DNA of 64,000 nucleotides from Paramacrobiotus metropolitanus (Eukaryota > Tardigrada > Eutardigrada > Parachela > Macrobiotidae): the NCBI RefSeq assembly GCF_019649055.1, contig NW_026570243.1:1-64000 (forward strand). Direction: 5' to 3'. Every line of letters starts with the position of its first letter. Position 1 is the stretch's first letter. Positions 14,725-25,977 of this stretch are shown piece after piece. The notes under the pieces are model-generated. The model was not told where the DNA came from, ran no database searches, and was given only the letters and a program-made list of their open reading frames with translations. Both the position numbers and the translations under genes were made by a program.

Positions 14725-15745
14725 GTGAGTGACCGAAGTGCCACTATGGATAGCTATGTGAGCGGTTGACCGAGCTGTCATTACTGTCCGATGCCGAGTG
14801 ACCGAGCTGTCACTACTTTTCAGTGTAAAAAGCCCGTTAGGGAACGAGTGACCGAGTTATCACTACTGCCCGGTGCACAGAGCCCGGAAGGAGAGCGGGT
14901 GACCGCGCTGTCACTAATGTCCGGCGCAGAAAGTCCGTTAGCGCAGCGGGTGACCGGGCTACCAATGCTGTCCGGCGCAAAAAGCCCGTTTGGTGAAGGA
15001 GTGCTGAGCTGCCACTACTGTCCGTGCACAGATCCCGGAAGTTGAGCGGGTGACCGCGCTGTCACTAATGTCAGGCGCAGAAAGTCCGCTAGGACAGCGG
15101 GTGACCGCGCTACCACTGCTGTTCGGCGCAAAAAGCCCGTGCGGTGATGGAGTGCTGAGCTGCCACTATTGTCCGTGCACAGATCCCGGAAGGAAAGCGG
15201 GTGACTGAGCTGCTACTACTGTCCAGTGTACAAAGTCCGTTAGATTTGCGAGTGACCGAGCAACCACTACTGTCCGGCGCAGAAAGCCCCACCAGTCCAC
15301 CACTACAGTCCAGTTGACAGAGCCAAAAGATACGAATAAAAACGATTTAAAATAGAAATTCGAACAGACCGGTTGTAGACCTCAAGAAACGCGGAAGCGA
15401 AGCCGAGATAAAACGAGTGACCGAGCTTTCACTACTATCCGGCGCAGAAATCCCGTTGGAGAACGAATGGCTGAGCTACTACTACCGTCCGTGCCGTCCG
15501 TGCACAGAGCCGGTAGGTGAGCGAGTGACCGAGCTGTCACTACTGTCCAGTGTACAAAGCAGGTTAAGGAACGAGTGACCGAGTTACCACTACTGCCCGG
15601 TGCAGAGAGCCCGGTAGGTAAACGAGTGACCAAGCTGTCATTATTGTACAGTGTACATGAGTGACCGAGCTACCACTACTGTTCAGCGAACGGAACCGGT
15701 TAGCTAAGCAAGTAATTGAGCCACCACATTTGACCGGACATACAC
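14725..15745. repeat. ~51-bp tandem repeat array with higher-order structure
   Basis: About 18 imperfect units of 49-51 bp, each starting GTGACCGAGCTGTCACTACT with a following GTCCGGTGCA...AGCCCG. Units of the type GTGACCGCGCTGTCACTAATG recur about 152 bp apart, and so do GTGCTGAGCTGCCACTA units, so the array has a three-unit higher-order period in its centre. It is interrupted by non-repeat sequence at about 15,290-15,415. The frames across it look like repeats of the array, not a gene. Confidence 0.85.
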
Positions 15746-17249
15746 CACTGGGCACACACCAACTTCCAGTGAAAAGAGCCAGTGAAGTGATGATTTACCG
15801 AACTAGTGATCCAGTGCACTATCACTGTTTCGGATTTCACACCTTATTGACTGTTATTTCGGCTTTCTTTTCGGGAGGGGATATCGTAGAATTATCTGTA
15901 TGTACAGCGAAAGGGAATGCTTTCACGGTTGAGAGAATCATGAACTGATTTTCATAGAAAATTCGTGTTTGCCCTATTGGATGTACCGATCATCTTTCGA
16001 CGAATAGACTGATGTTAATCTAATAAATATTCATTCAAATTCAAATAAAATGGCCATGGACCACAAGAAACGCGGAGGCGGAGCCGAGGCTGTTTCTTGT
16101 ATGCTTTATGTCAAACCACTGATAAAAATAACTGAAATTGTAACATACTCTAAAACGTGAACTATACTGACGCGGCGCTAGCTGTAGTTAACTGATTATT
16201 AATAACTATGCGGATACGTAATAATATTGCATCATTATCAATCAAAACTGATAATAAAATAATTATAACCTAGTGCTCATACTTTTACAGTCATAAAAAA
16301 ATAAATTATCGGTAAAGTCAGACACTGTAATGTTAATTAAACATACCCAGTAATTCTCCACGATCTGCCGTAATATTGAAGACAAAATGTTTCGATCACA
16401 AGGGAAACTATAGTGTTGTAATTTGTAAAGCATCACCACGAATTGATTTCTGCCGAGAAAAGGATAGTTAATAAGTGAGTGAAGCCGCGCTTTTGCAGCA
16501 CGATCTATCTGTGCTGGCTACAGAATGTTTTGACTGCTGACTATCGCCGGCTCGGCTCATGTTCAGTATGCGTGCATGTGAAACTTCGATGTTATTCTAA
16601 AAAAATCGGCGCCTTGTATGCGCCCACTTTTACATTTGCAGTATACAGACAAACAGTAGCTCTACAAACAGCTAGCCTTATCAGCTCTTATAGTTTTGCT
16701 AGATGATTTAATTTCGCCCGTTGTACTTAAAAGACGACACAAGCAGAGCTCAGATGAACCCAAGCGGCAAAGCTAACAGAAATGGATTTGTTTGTTTTAT
16801 ATTTTTGGTGTGCGATAGCGACAGTGTGCGCACGTTAAAATCGGTTGCGTTGAAATGTTCATAGTATTAGTAACTTCATACACATTTGAATCTGATTGGA
16901 ACGCTGTTTTTGGAGTGCCTAACAATGCCGGCTTCTGCCGCAGTACTGTCATGTTCATGAAATATTGACTCCACCAAGGTAGACAGGATCATAGTGGGAC
17001 ATACTACGGGAAAATAAATTCGTGTTAGTCTACATTTGCGTACTATATTTGCGTATTCGACTGTTATGTCAATTTGCGCAAGTAATATTAAGTTCATAAT
17101 TTCTGCGTTTTGAATTTGATCAACTAAATTTCGAGTATAAACTACGCATGAAGCGAAGGTCGTTTTGCTGACTTCGTGGATATAAACCGGAGCTCAGTGC
17201 CGTCTTTCTCACGGTCATCTATTCAAGGTAAGTGTGCCTGTGGATGGTA

Positions 17250-17625
17250 CCAAATTGTATGCATTGCATGCATGGTACCAAATTGTCTACGGTATTTCTC
17301 GCTTTCGCGCACTTTCGAACACCTTTTGGTATTGTTTCACGACATTTTTATAGCCAAATTATTTGTCATCATTGTCCTGAAGACCGTTTTTGTGCACAGG
17401 AAAGAAACTATGGAAACCTGGCTTAGTGTTGTTCAAGGTAAAGGGCAATCTATAGTGAGACTTTTGTACAATGCAGTGCGTTCGAACTGCTGAAATTTTA
17501 TTTCTATCCTTCTCTTTCCAACCGGATGTTGCACGCACCACAAATAATTTTCTCGCCAAGTATTTGATTATGATAGCTTAAAGCAAGGGAAAAAGGTGCT
17601 CGAAAGTGAATGTGTTAGTTAACAC
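17250..17625. repeat. degenerate foldback-element copy nested in the large transposon
   Basis: The left part (CGCGCACTTTCGAACACCTT...) and right part (ACCGGATGTTGCACGCAC...AAGGTGCTCGAAAGTG) are diverged inverted copies of each other. Both match the arms of the foldback elements at 59.45-60.88 kb, including the CCGGATGTTGC motif. The copy is short and decayed, so it is older than those. Confidence 0.55.
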
Positions 17626-17925
17626 ACACCTGCTTTGCACAACGTACCGGCACACTTCCCTTAATTTCTTGCACACAAGTGCTCATCTGTGTGTGTGCAT
17701 TTTTACCGGAGGTAAAAACAGTGCAACAAAAGTCGAGTAAAAGCAGGCCCAGGTGATGTGTCATCGGGCGTCTACCGTGCTGGAAGCCTGGTTGTCTGGT
17801 ACTGCACTGACCCGGTGAGTGTAATCAACACTGTACCCTACCTATAACGCTGATAACCGATTAAAGCACCGCGGTCATTCGCAAGCCTTATTCCAGCGGC
17901 GTGCTTTCTACTTTGTAGATCTGGA

Positions 17926-18207
17926 AGAATGCAATGTGACCTTTTGAAATTGTTTGTGCCGGCGATTACTTAAGAACTTCATGCATGGCCAATAATGCGA
18001 ACAACACTATACATGTCAAACTGACGATTTACCGGCAAGATGTTTTGAAAATTATGTAGTTGACTAAAAACTTATTAATTGCCACATTTTATGCGGCATC
18101 TGCCAGATTTTATCGCATGCCAGCTGCCAGAGTCTCCAGGTTTTATTGCTCGCCATGCCATTGGCAGTGCCACTGGCAGGTGCCAATGCCACGTTTTACC
18201 CCCTGCC
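17926..18207 (-). repeat. right terminal inverted repeat
   Basis: Mate of 12642-12923. Its inner boundary is where AGAATGCAATGTG gives way to unrelated sequence. Its outer end is CGTTTTACCCCCTGCC, followed at once by the target-site copy TTGGTCGCG. Confidence 0.93.
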
Positions 18208-18216
18208 TTGGTCGCG

Positions 18217-20024
18217 TGCCATTTCGCCGGAGACGGTTGATTTTAAGGACAAACGCCGTGCGACAGTTAATAGTTATGGGACAATTAGTGTAGGAACAAT
18301 CGGTGACGTTTAGTTCTGAGACATTTCGTCATCTGATTTTTGGTCTAAGAGACAACACGCAGTAAAGGTTTTCGCCATAGGGACATTTGGTCTCAATGTT
18401 CAGATTGTGAGAACTAAGAAACATTAGATTTCAACAGACAGGCAGTTTTAATCAAAAAATATTTTGCGTCAATGCTGTAAAACATCAAAATAAAAACAAA
18501 TACGAGCACATACTACGGTATGGATATACCATCAAAATGAAATTATTGTAAAAGCGGCGCAGGCTAAATATTTAGAAACGTCTTTGCTTAACTCGTAACA
18601 CCGATGAAAAAATGTTAATGAATGTTTAACCCATTAGCATACCAAAGACACAGCCAATAAATTCAACCCAAAAGCATACCGAGCCACAGCCAATAAAAAC
18701 GGAACTACGTCTACCAGGGTAACCAGACCGATTATTCATAAAGCTCCAAGGGCCAAGTTGCATGCGATGTTCCGAAAGAACCCAATCTGTCCCGTTTACC
18801 GTAGCAGTTCCCATTGTTGGCAAGCCGATTAATTTGGTCAGATTTGCTCGAGCAGCGCCGAAACGCCGGCAGAACTTTCTTCCGGCCGAACTATGGTTTT
18901 GCCAAAACGCCGGCCGACTTTCCGGTGGCCAGCACAGCGGCAGAAAGTTTTCCGAAAGAATTTTTATTCGGTCAAAATGCCAGCCGGATTTTTGGTGCTC
19001 TCTGGTCACATACTGAACACACGCCCACTGTCACCCTGGGCGATCATCGGACAGTTTTGGTGGGCGTACTTTGTACACTCAGTGTCTGGAGCAAAATATC
19101 GATAAATGCAATAAGCACTAGATGAGTTCCCGATGGATGAGCATCGGTCATAATTTTTCTAACTATTTGTACAGCAGTCCAATGAATGTGTCTCTTTTTG
19201 TCTTAACTAAGAGCACTTCATACGATTAAGATCACAAAAACTGTTTTTTTTTGGAAAATGTTAATGTGACGTACGAGTGTTTAAGAGTTCAGTACATCCG
19301 CATTTCACGAGAACCTTTCCGTGGTCTTGGTAACCGGCCACAGGTAATTTTTCATTTGGCTTGGTCAGTTGTATTGTTGGGTTTAGTTGCGTTTTGATTA
19401 AAGAGCAGTAGAAAATTAATAAAAGCTACAATAAAAACTGCTTAATAATAAAATCTCTATACAGGGTATTTTCTCGAACTGCAGTAGTACCCGGTAGACT
19501 TGGATTTCGTAATCCTTTATTGCCACGGGAAATCTTTAAATAGCCAATTTTCTAGCAATAATTCTAAATTAGCAGTAACGTTTTTTTCACTCGCTGGAAG
19601 TTAGCGGAAGGCCAACCAGGTTTCGCCTGTCGTGGACTTACCGAGTACTCAGTGCGTTATTGCATATCCAGAAATACTGAACTGAGGGAGGGTCTGATAA
19701 GTGATTTCCTAAGCGTATCTCACTACGATGCAGCACTGTATCTAGTTTCGCTACAATACGGAAGTGGGATAGTATTATAGTAATAACTATGTACATCAGG
19801 AATAACTATGTATAAGGTGCGCGCCACGAAGATAGAGTACAGTCTATGCCCATCGCAACGATACCGGTTTCCAGTGCAACCTGCGTCGCATCGCTTCGAT
19901 CGCATCTTGCCGCGCATAACTGTTTTTATGCAAGCGGCGATCAGTTTTTGCTTTTAACTTCGACCTTCGGTAGCAGTGTAGGTTAATACGAGTATGCTAT
20001 GCTCGTAGTATGCTAGCTCTGTAG
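18217..20024. other. intergenic, no gene recognised
   Basis: Only short frames. Around 18,850-18,990 there are small repeated words (CGCCGGC, TTTTCCGAAAGAA) that give moderately long overlapping frames on both strands without protein character. Confidence 0.45.
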
Positions 20025-20036
20025 TTTTCAAAGCTT

Positions 20037-20066
20037 CCAGTCGTCCGCGCGGGTTGAGTTATCCAC
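20037..20066 (-). pseudogene. 10-codon GPCR stub at the duplication breakpoint
   Basis: Reads VDNSTRADDW, matching the MNNSTRADDW start of the GPCR at 9,093. The ATG has become GTG, and a TGA follows three codons later. Nothing of the rest of the receptor is present to the left. This marks where the segmental duplication ended or where the receptor was later deleted. Confidence 0.7.
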
Positions 20067-21649
20067 TTCGTATCAGGTGTACAGTTTTCAAGAACAGAAC
20101 TTGGTGATATTCTCCTAGTACTCTGTACTTACTTTACAGTTATGTATTCACGCGATTATGGCTGACCTTGTCCGAGTCCGAGTGCTCTGCATAGCAATAT
20201 GATTGCTGTATTTGTCAGTCTCATTACTTTTATATTTAGTTGTTGTTCGGTAGCGCTGCTGTGGAGATATTAAAATCTTACATTACTTACGAACACGACA
20301 GAACTGGAAGCAATGAAGGACAGGCTACGGCTGAAAAGCTGCAGAGCGGAATTCCTGTTGACATCTGCAGCTGGCACCCTGGGCAACGAAGAGAAGAAAA
20401 GGCGGCTCTGCCTTAGTTCCGCTACTTATAGTCACATTTAAGACAGCGAACAACAGTCAGTATTCGACATGCGAAAAACAACATGCGTATTTCCTTACAC
20501 TATGCAGACGAGCAGTTCTCAGCTGCAACCCTAAAAATCCATATAAAAAAGCTTTTGGTCGAGCTAGACCCATAACTCGTTAATCAGAAGTTTAGCGAGG
20601 GCATTCGCTGTACAGTCCACACACCACGGGGCCAAATTCCACTGCCAGCGGTAACTTCACAGAAATATAGAACGCCGGCAACAGGAAGCGGCTATGACTG
20701 CACAATCACGTAATATGATGTCGATTAAGCGTGCCACATGATACGCGCAGAGGTCTTCCACATTCAACGATTGCCAACTGCCCGACTCTGCTTCTGTAGC
20801 GGTTTGATTCTCCCCAATGTACTGCGGTAATCAGTCGCAACGAGCATTCGTCTAATGATGCCCGCCAATTTTGTTATAGCCAACACACGGCAGGGCCTGA
20901 CAAGACACTTCCGTGCATCAGCACTTTTGTACCATCCTTTTGCGGCGTAATAAGGTGGGAAAGACTTGTGATGCACGGAGCACAGTGATGTACCAGGGTA
21001 CCATAGTGCCAGAGTGCCCGCGGTGTGCCAGGGTACCACAGTGCGCACAACGGAATCCGCATTATCATTCTGCTCGACCCAGCAGTTCTGAATCACGTCG
21101 ACATATATTAAATGATTAGCGCATACGCCTAATGGAAAATTGGAGCTTCTTGGACGGCACTGGGATCCAGTTATTAGTTATTACCGGCAAGCTGGGATGG
21201 TTAAGATCATCGCGTGCAGGTCTTTCTTGTGATAAATCTGGCAACAATTAAGTGAGACTACTATTCAGTACGCGAACCCGGCCAGCAACTGCTCAAAGAA
21301 AATCCACACGAAACCAATTCTGTCTCAGTTAACATGAGCCGAGGCTGCCACCCAGAACGCCAAGCTCGGACGCTGAAGCAACCCACAAGTAGAGCGGCAC
21401 CTCTTGTTTGAAAAAATTTTCTTATCGGTCTGCAACATATCTGCTCTGTACTGCAGCATGACACGAAATTTTAACGGTTCGGAAAAGCAAATGAGTCAGC
21501 TAAAACCGAGACTAATGCATCTGTTCCTAAATCTAGCGTACATGTAGCACAAGTACTGCACGCTTCTTTATGTCCATTCATAATTGTTATCACGGATATA
21601 ACCCGACGCTACCACTTTAAAATTAGGTTACTAGGTATTACCGAAACAT

Positions 21650-24328
21650 TCAATAGCATTCAGGATCCCCAAAGCAGTGCGACGTCAGTGTGCTCGCACC
21701 CTAACCGATCTCGTCCAGAAGTGTGTGCGCACCAACGACTCTGCCAGCTGGATCGCATTGCTGCTTTTTGCACCAGCTGCTCTGTCGCTTCCCCCTGCAA
21801 AATCACTACGAAAAGACTCGCTCGCGGCAGTTGTTAGAAGGAATCTCGCCGATCTGTCCCTGGACAAACGCCAAGCCGTCCCTCAGCGCGAATATCCCCA
21901 CAAGCGAGACGCTACAGCCGATCACCTGCGCGCGCAGATGACGTCCATGCTGCAGGACGGCAATGTTAAGGGCGCGATCAGAGTTTTACTTGCGGACGAC
22001 AAAATTGCAGAAATCAATCCTCGGACTGTGGAATCGCTTCGTGATAAGCATCCACCTGCGCCGGAGGACTGCAATTTCCCAGCGCCACCTGATGATACAG
22101 CACACGCCACAGCTGTTTCTCCAGCCGAGTTGATGTCAGCCACATTCAGCTTTCCGCCCGGTTCAGCTGGAGGAGTGTTTGGTCTACGCCCGCAACATCT
22201 GAAGGACCTCCTCGGACGTAAGGATGACACACAGAGTGAGCTTTGTCTTGCCCTGACGGATCTGGCCACCATGTTGCTACGGAAAGATGTACCTGAGGAT
22301 ATCAGGCCGTTTCTTTTCGGAGCTAATCTAATTCCTCTACTGAAAAAGGACGGAGGTATACGGCCGATTGCTGTCGGGGACACTTTGCGTAGCCTGTGGT
22401 CAAAGATCGTTAGTAGGCGATGCGCAGATGAAGCTGCTGCAATGTTTACCTCATCTCAGTTGGGTTTTGGGATACGAGGAGGAGCTGAAGCGGCTGTGCA
22501 TGCAGTAAGGAATTATGTGGAGGAGGTTCATAATGACGCACGGGTGATTGTTAAACTGGACTTTCGTAACGCCTTTAACACTTTGCGTCGTGACGTTCTC
22601 CTGTCCACCATAAAATCCCATTTCCCTGCCTACTACCGTTATTTCTGGCAGTGCTACCGTCATCCCTCCCGCTTGTCTTGTGGCTCTTACCAGATTTCGT
22701 CCGAGACGGGAGTGCAACAAGGCGACCCGAATGGCCCCTTTGGATATAGTCTGGCAACCTTACCGCTTTTCGACGATCTAGACTGTGACATAGCGATCGG
22801 TTTTCTGGATGACGTCACACTAGCCGGACCTGCTGAGAAAGTTATCGCAGCCATACGCCTTATTATTACTCGCGGCTTCAGTATGGGATTAGAGTTGAAT
22901 CTGGACAAGTGTGAAGTCTACGGTGTGGGACGTTTTTCTGCGGATCGCCAGCACGCTGTCCAGTCAGTACTTAATGTTTGGCCCAATATGCGTGTCACCG
23001 GCGAAGATGACTTTGTTTTGTTGGGATCACCACTAACATCAGCAGCGTGCGTGACATTTCTGAAGAGCATAACTGCGCAGCTGAAAGAGTTTCTCGGCCG
23101 CCTTAAAGAGATACCCGCACATTTCAGCCTTTATCTCCTCAAACACTGTCTGCTAATCCCAAAGTTACTCTATGGTTTCCGTACATCTAGGTGCTACGAG
23201 CACATGGCGCTCACTGACGTCATGGATGAATGTGTACGTGTCGGGATGCAGTCTATTCTGAATATCCGTGCTACAGATCTCCAGTGGAGCCAGATGACCT
23301 TGCCTGTGAGGGACGGTGGACTTGGACTGCGAACCACTAAAGCGCTAGTTTTTCCCGCCTTTCTGGCGTCGGCGTTTTCGGTGGTTTCGCTGGTTTCCGA
23401 AATCTACCAGCCTGCGACGGTGGCGTTACTGGATTCCGTTGTAGAAGAATGGTCCAAATGGTCAAATTGCAAACCACCATCCGAGGAAAGCAGGAAATTT
23501 CAGTGGGCCTGGGATCGACCTTCGATAGACTGTGTCGTGTCATCCCTGAAAGCGGCTGCTGTAAATGAAACGGACAAGGCAGTGCTGCTGGCTGCTCTCC
23601 AACGTGACTCCGGCGCCTGGTTAAATGCCCTTCCAGCACCTGCTCTACATACATTCTTGCGAGATGAAGAAGTCAGAGTTGGTATTGCTCTTCGATTTGG
23701 GCTGCCCGTTGTGGAGGAACACGACTGCGTAAACTGTGGAAGCCGAGTGGAAACAAACGGCCACCACGGTTTGTCTTGTCCTAGCAGCAAAGGCAGATGG
23801 TCGCGACATGTTGAGCTGAACAATGAGACGAAACGCGGCTTGGAGCTCGCCGGCTATCCCTGCCAAAGCGAACCGGCTGGATTGTCTGACAAAGACGGCA
23901 AGCGGCCGGATGGGATGACTTTGATTCCTGTGCGCGAAGGAAAGGCCGTGGTATGGGATGCAACTTGTTGGGATACTGTGGCCGTGTCGCATGTACATGC
24001 TAGCTCCCTGAAAGCCGGGAGTGTCGCACAACTGGCGGAAAATTTCAAGCGGCGGAAGTACGCATTCGTTGAGGGCTTGGGCTATTTTTTCTACGCTCTG
24101 GCGGTCGAGACGTTCGGAACTTTTGGAACATCGTTTGCGGAACTGATTCGTTTTGTTGGCCGGAAGATCCGCGACGCTACAGGAGAGCCTAGATCCACGG
24201 CCTTTTTAAGGCAGCGATTAAGTTTGGCTGTAGTAAGAGGAAACGCAGCAGCTGTTCTGGGTACCTTGAGTGCACATCATAAGATTTTGAATGACAATAA
24301 TGATTATGGGTGTTTTTTCAATGTTTAA
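21650..24328 (+). CDS. reverse transcriptase with C-terminal zinc knuckle and restriction-like endonuclease, 5'-truncated
   Basis: About 890 codons, counting residues from 21677. The N-terminal region is followed by the reverse transcriptase: fingers (IPLLKKDGGIRPIAVGDTLR), motif A DFRNAFN with Asp295, GVQQGDPNGPFGYSL, and motif C FLDD with Asp378/379 in place of YxDD. Near the end a CVNCG...HHGLSC cysteine-histidine cluster precedes KRPDGMTL...VVWDATC, in which Asp745 and Asp761 fit a PD-(D/E)xK nuclease. This layout is known from R2-like non-LTR elements that cut their target with a restriction-like endonuclease; the exact clade cannot be fixed by eye. There is no in-frame ATG before the region of residue 87. 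The frame is otherwise intact, so insertion is probably recent. Confidence 0.85.
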   Translation, partial: SIAFRIPKAVRRQCARTLTDLVQKCVRTNDSASWIALLLFAPAALSLPPAKSLRKDSLAAVVRRNLADLSLDKRQAVPQREYPHKRDATADHLRAQMTSMLQDGNVKGAIRVLLADDKIAEINPRTVESLRDKHPPAPEDCNFPAPPDDTAHATAVSPAELMSATFSFPPGSAGGVFGLRPQHLKDLLGRKDDTQSELCLALTDLATMLLRKDVPEDIRPFLFGANLIPLLKKDGGIRPIAVGDTLRSLWSKIVSRRCADEAAAMFTSSQLGFGIRGGAEAAVHAVRNYVEEVHNDARVIVKLDFRNAFNTLRRDVLLSTIKSHFPAYYRYFWQCYRHPSRLSCGSYQISSETGVQQGDPNGPFGYSLATLPLFDDLDCDIAIGFLDDVTLAGPAEKVIAAIRLIITRGFSMGLELNLDKCEVYGVGRFSADRQHAVQSVLNVWPNMRVTGEDDFVLLGSPLTSAACVTFLKSITAQLKEFLGRLKEIPAHFSLYLLKHCLLIPKLLYGFRTSRCYEHMALTDVMDECVRVGMQSILNIRATDLQWSQMTLPVRDGGLGLRTTKALVFPAFLASAFSVVSLVSEIYQPATVALLDSVVEEWSKWSNCKPPSEESRKFQWAWDRPSIDCVVSSLKAAAVNETDKAVLLAALQRDSGAWLNALPAPALHTFLRDEEVRVGIALRFGLPVVEEHDCVNCGSRVETNGHHGLSCPSSKGRWSRHVELNNETKRGLELAGYPCQSEPAGLSDKDGKRPDGMTLIPVREGKAVVWDATCWDTVAVSHVHASSLKAGSVAQLAENFKRRKYAFVEGLGYFFYALAVETFGTFGTSFAELIRFVGRKIRDATGEPRSTAFLRQRLSLAVVRGNAAAVLGTLSAHHKILNDNNDYGCFFNV

Positions 24329-24418
24329 AATTTAATCATTTTAATTAGTGTAAACCTGCTGAAGCATACCGATATGTGGATTGGCTGTTGCCCATTAAAA
24401 AAATAGCATCATTAGCGT
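21650..24418 (+). mobile_element. 5'-truncated non-LTR retrotransposon with 14-bp target duplication
   Basis: A 14-bp direct repeat TATTACCGAAACAT stands at 21636-21649, directly before the open frame, and again at 24419-24432, just after the 3' UTR. The reading frame is open from the upstream copy onward without an ATG, which is the usual result of incomplete reverse transcription. The 3' UTR of about 90 bp ends in AAAAAAATAGCATCATTAGCG and has no long poly(A). The duplicated paralogous block at 9.8-9.95 kb lacks the insertion. Confidence 0.78.
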
Positions 24419-24761
24419 TATTACCGAAACATCCGATATCATCATTAGCACGCTTCAAAGTGCACAAGTTGTCATTATCAAAGCACCCTCCTAATAGTCA
24501 TTAGTAATATCATCGTTATTATTATGTGATGAAAGGTTTGCGTCTTTATTCTCTTGACATAAACACAGCGCACCTAGAAACCGGAATACCGACAAGTTTA
24601 AATAATTGTACAACGCACGTATTTGTACACAAACAGCAGACCATTACACACTACTAGTAAAAATATTCAGAAGTTGTAACCGAAAAGTTTGACATGATTT
24701 AGAAAACCGCAATGGTGGCGCGGTAACGAATCCTTAACTGCCTCTTTCCGCTTATTCCGTT

Positions 24762-25819
24762 TTATGGCTTTTTGGCCGCTGCTTTCGCTTTAGGAGCAGC
24801 AGCTTTAGGGGCGGCGGCTTTAGGGGCAGCGGCTTTAGGGGCAGCGGCTTTAGGGGCAGCAGCTTTAGGGGCAGCGGCCTTAGGGGCGGCGGCGGCTTTC
24901 GGGGAAGCAGATATGGCAGCGGCTGTCTCTTCGTAGGTGGTCTCGTCATCCAACAGGACAGCGTTCTCCTGGTACAGACGGCTGTTGGAGTAATCGTAGA
25001 ACGTCTCGGACAGGCTGCAGTCAACGTCCCAGAACCAGTGGCATACCAGTGTGATCTGGTTGAAGACCTGTACAATAAATGCAGAATGGTAGTGCACATA
25101 GCATCAAGAAAGCCCGGGGTGTATTGGATGACGTACGGTCATGTTGGGGCAAAGGAAAGAAGTCTGGTTGCCGTTGACATCGCAGCGGCGGACAACTGCA
25201 AAGGTCATCAGTTAAGTAACGGTGCAATAATTTTCAGTTTTTCGCGCCAATATTCTCGCAACATTTTATTAGTAATGGGAATTCGGAAGGATGACAGAAA
25301 GGACGTGGCTGACAAGCGACGAGTGATCACGTATTAATTTGGTGGACTATCTTTTTAGCCTATACGAGAAGCGAGGAAAATAATGTCGGCAAAAATAGAA
25401 TATGTCCCTTTACATATAAAAGTCAAAATAATGCAATTGTTCTGAAAACATATATAATCAAATATATTTTTTTTTAAAAGTACAGTAGCTAAAAAATTAA
25501 TTGCATGACGCATATTATTACATAACTTATTTGGATATCAAAATTCAGTTTTACCTTGGCAGCGTTGGGAGACGTCAGCATAGAATCCGGGCTTGTGGGC
25601 GCTGCAGTCAAAGGTGGAGTCAGGAATGCTGGCCAGATTAGGATAGTCTTGGCCGGCCTGCGCAGTCAGCACCATGTTGCGGATGTCGTCATTGCTCAGC
25701 TTGCTCTTGCCGCGCAGCAGATCCAACGCGCTGAACACACCCGGGCTTTGGGCTTGCCGCTTAACCACACCGGCGCTGGACACGCCCAGCACAACGGCCA
25801 ACACAATCAGACACTTCAT
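24762..25819 (-). CDS. secreted chitin-binding (CBM14/peritrophin-A) protein with expanded Ala/Pro/Lys tail, copy 2
   Basis: Exons 25819-25555, 25195-25137 and 25067-24762 have lengths 265, 59 and 306 nt, for a product of 209 residues. The first two exons match copy 1 in length and phase (1, then 0). The signal peptide MKCLIVLAVVLGVSSAG and the six-cysteine CBM14 domain are as in copy 1. The tail contains about seven regular PKAAA units ending AKAAAKKP, produced by a 15-base tandem repeat in the DNA, and is more regular than in copy 1. It probably binds cuticular or peritrophic chitin. The two genes arose by the local segmental duplication. Confidence 0.88.
24780..24895. repeat. coding (PKAAA)n minisatellite in CBM14 copy 2
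   Basis: Near-perfect tandem GGCAGCGGCTTTAGG-type 15-base units encoding Pro-Lys-Ala-Ala-Ala on the minus strand. Copy 1 has fewer and more diverged units at the same place, so the tract has expanded or been homogenised since duplication. Confidence 0.8.
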
Positions 25820-25977
25820 TCTTTACCGGCTTGTCAGTGAAAAAACCACTTGTTGAGTAAGAATGCGAATGTACCGCTGACTGCTGTGATCATGCGCAAC
25901 GTAGTGCTTTTAAATGAATCTGTTGTGCCGGGTGTTCTTGGTTGACTGGTTAACGCCGGGCCGCGTCCGTTCGCTCC

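Larger units (their letters stand above)
12642..18207. mobile_element. 5.57-kb long-TIR DNA element, non-autonomous, Mutator-like by its signature
   Basis: Both ends carry a 282-bp inverted repeat (12642-12923 and 17926-18207) beginning GGCAGGGGGTAAAACG. The arms differ at only about four positions. The element is flanked by a perfect 9-bp direct repeat, TTGGTCGCG, at 12633-12641 and 18208-18216. Long TIRs with a 9-bp target duplication are the hallmark of Mutator-like elements, but no transposase frame is visible inside, so family membership is inferred and the element is probably moved in trans. The interior holds a 51-bp tandem array (14.7-15.75 kb) and a decayed foldback element (17.25-17.62 kb). 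The high arm identity suggests a fairly recent insertion. Confidence 0.9.

Noticed and set aside
14791-15948. Frames across the 51-bp repeat array
   Set aside because: Periodic by-products of the tandem array, on both strands, with no start or splice support.
12547-18293. Identical short protein (MTKNLLIATFYAASARFY) at both ends of the large element
   Set aside because: It is the translation of the terminal inverted repeats read from each end, not a duplicated gene.
18626-19125. Overlapping frames of 80-127 codons on both strands
   Set aside because: They overlap one another over a stretch of small GC-rich repeats and have no motif, splice partner or signal peptide.
21650-24328. Reverse transcriptase as a domesticated host gene or telomerase
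   Set aside because: Endonuclease domain, target duplication and 5' truncation all mark an ordinary retrotransposon insertion.
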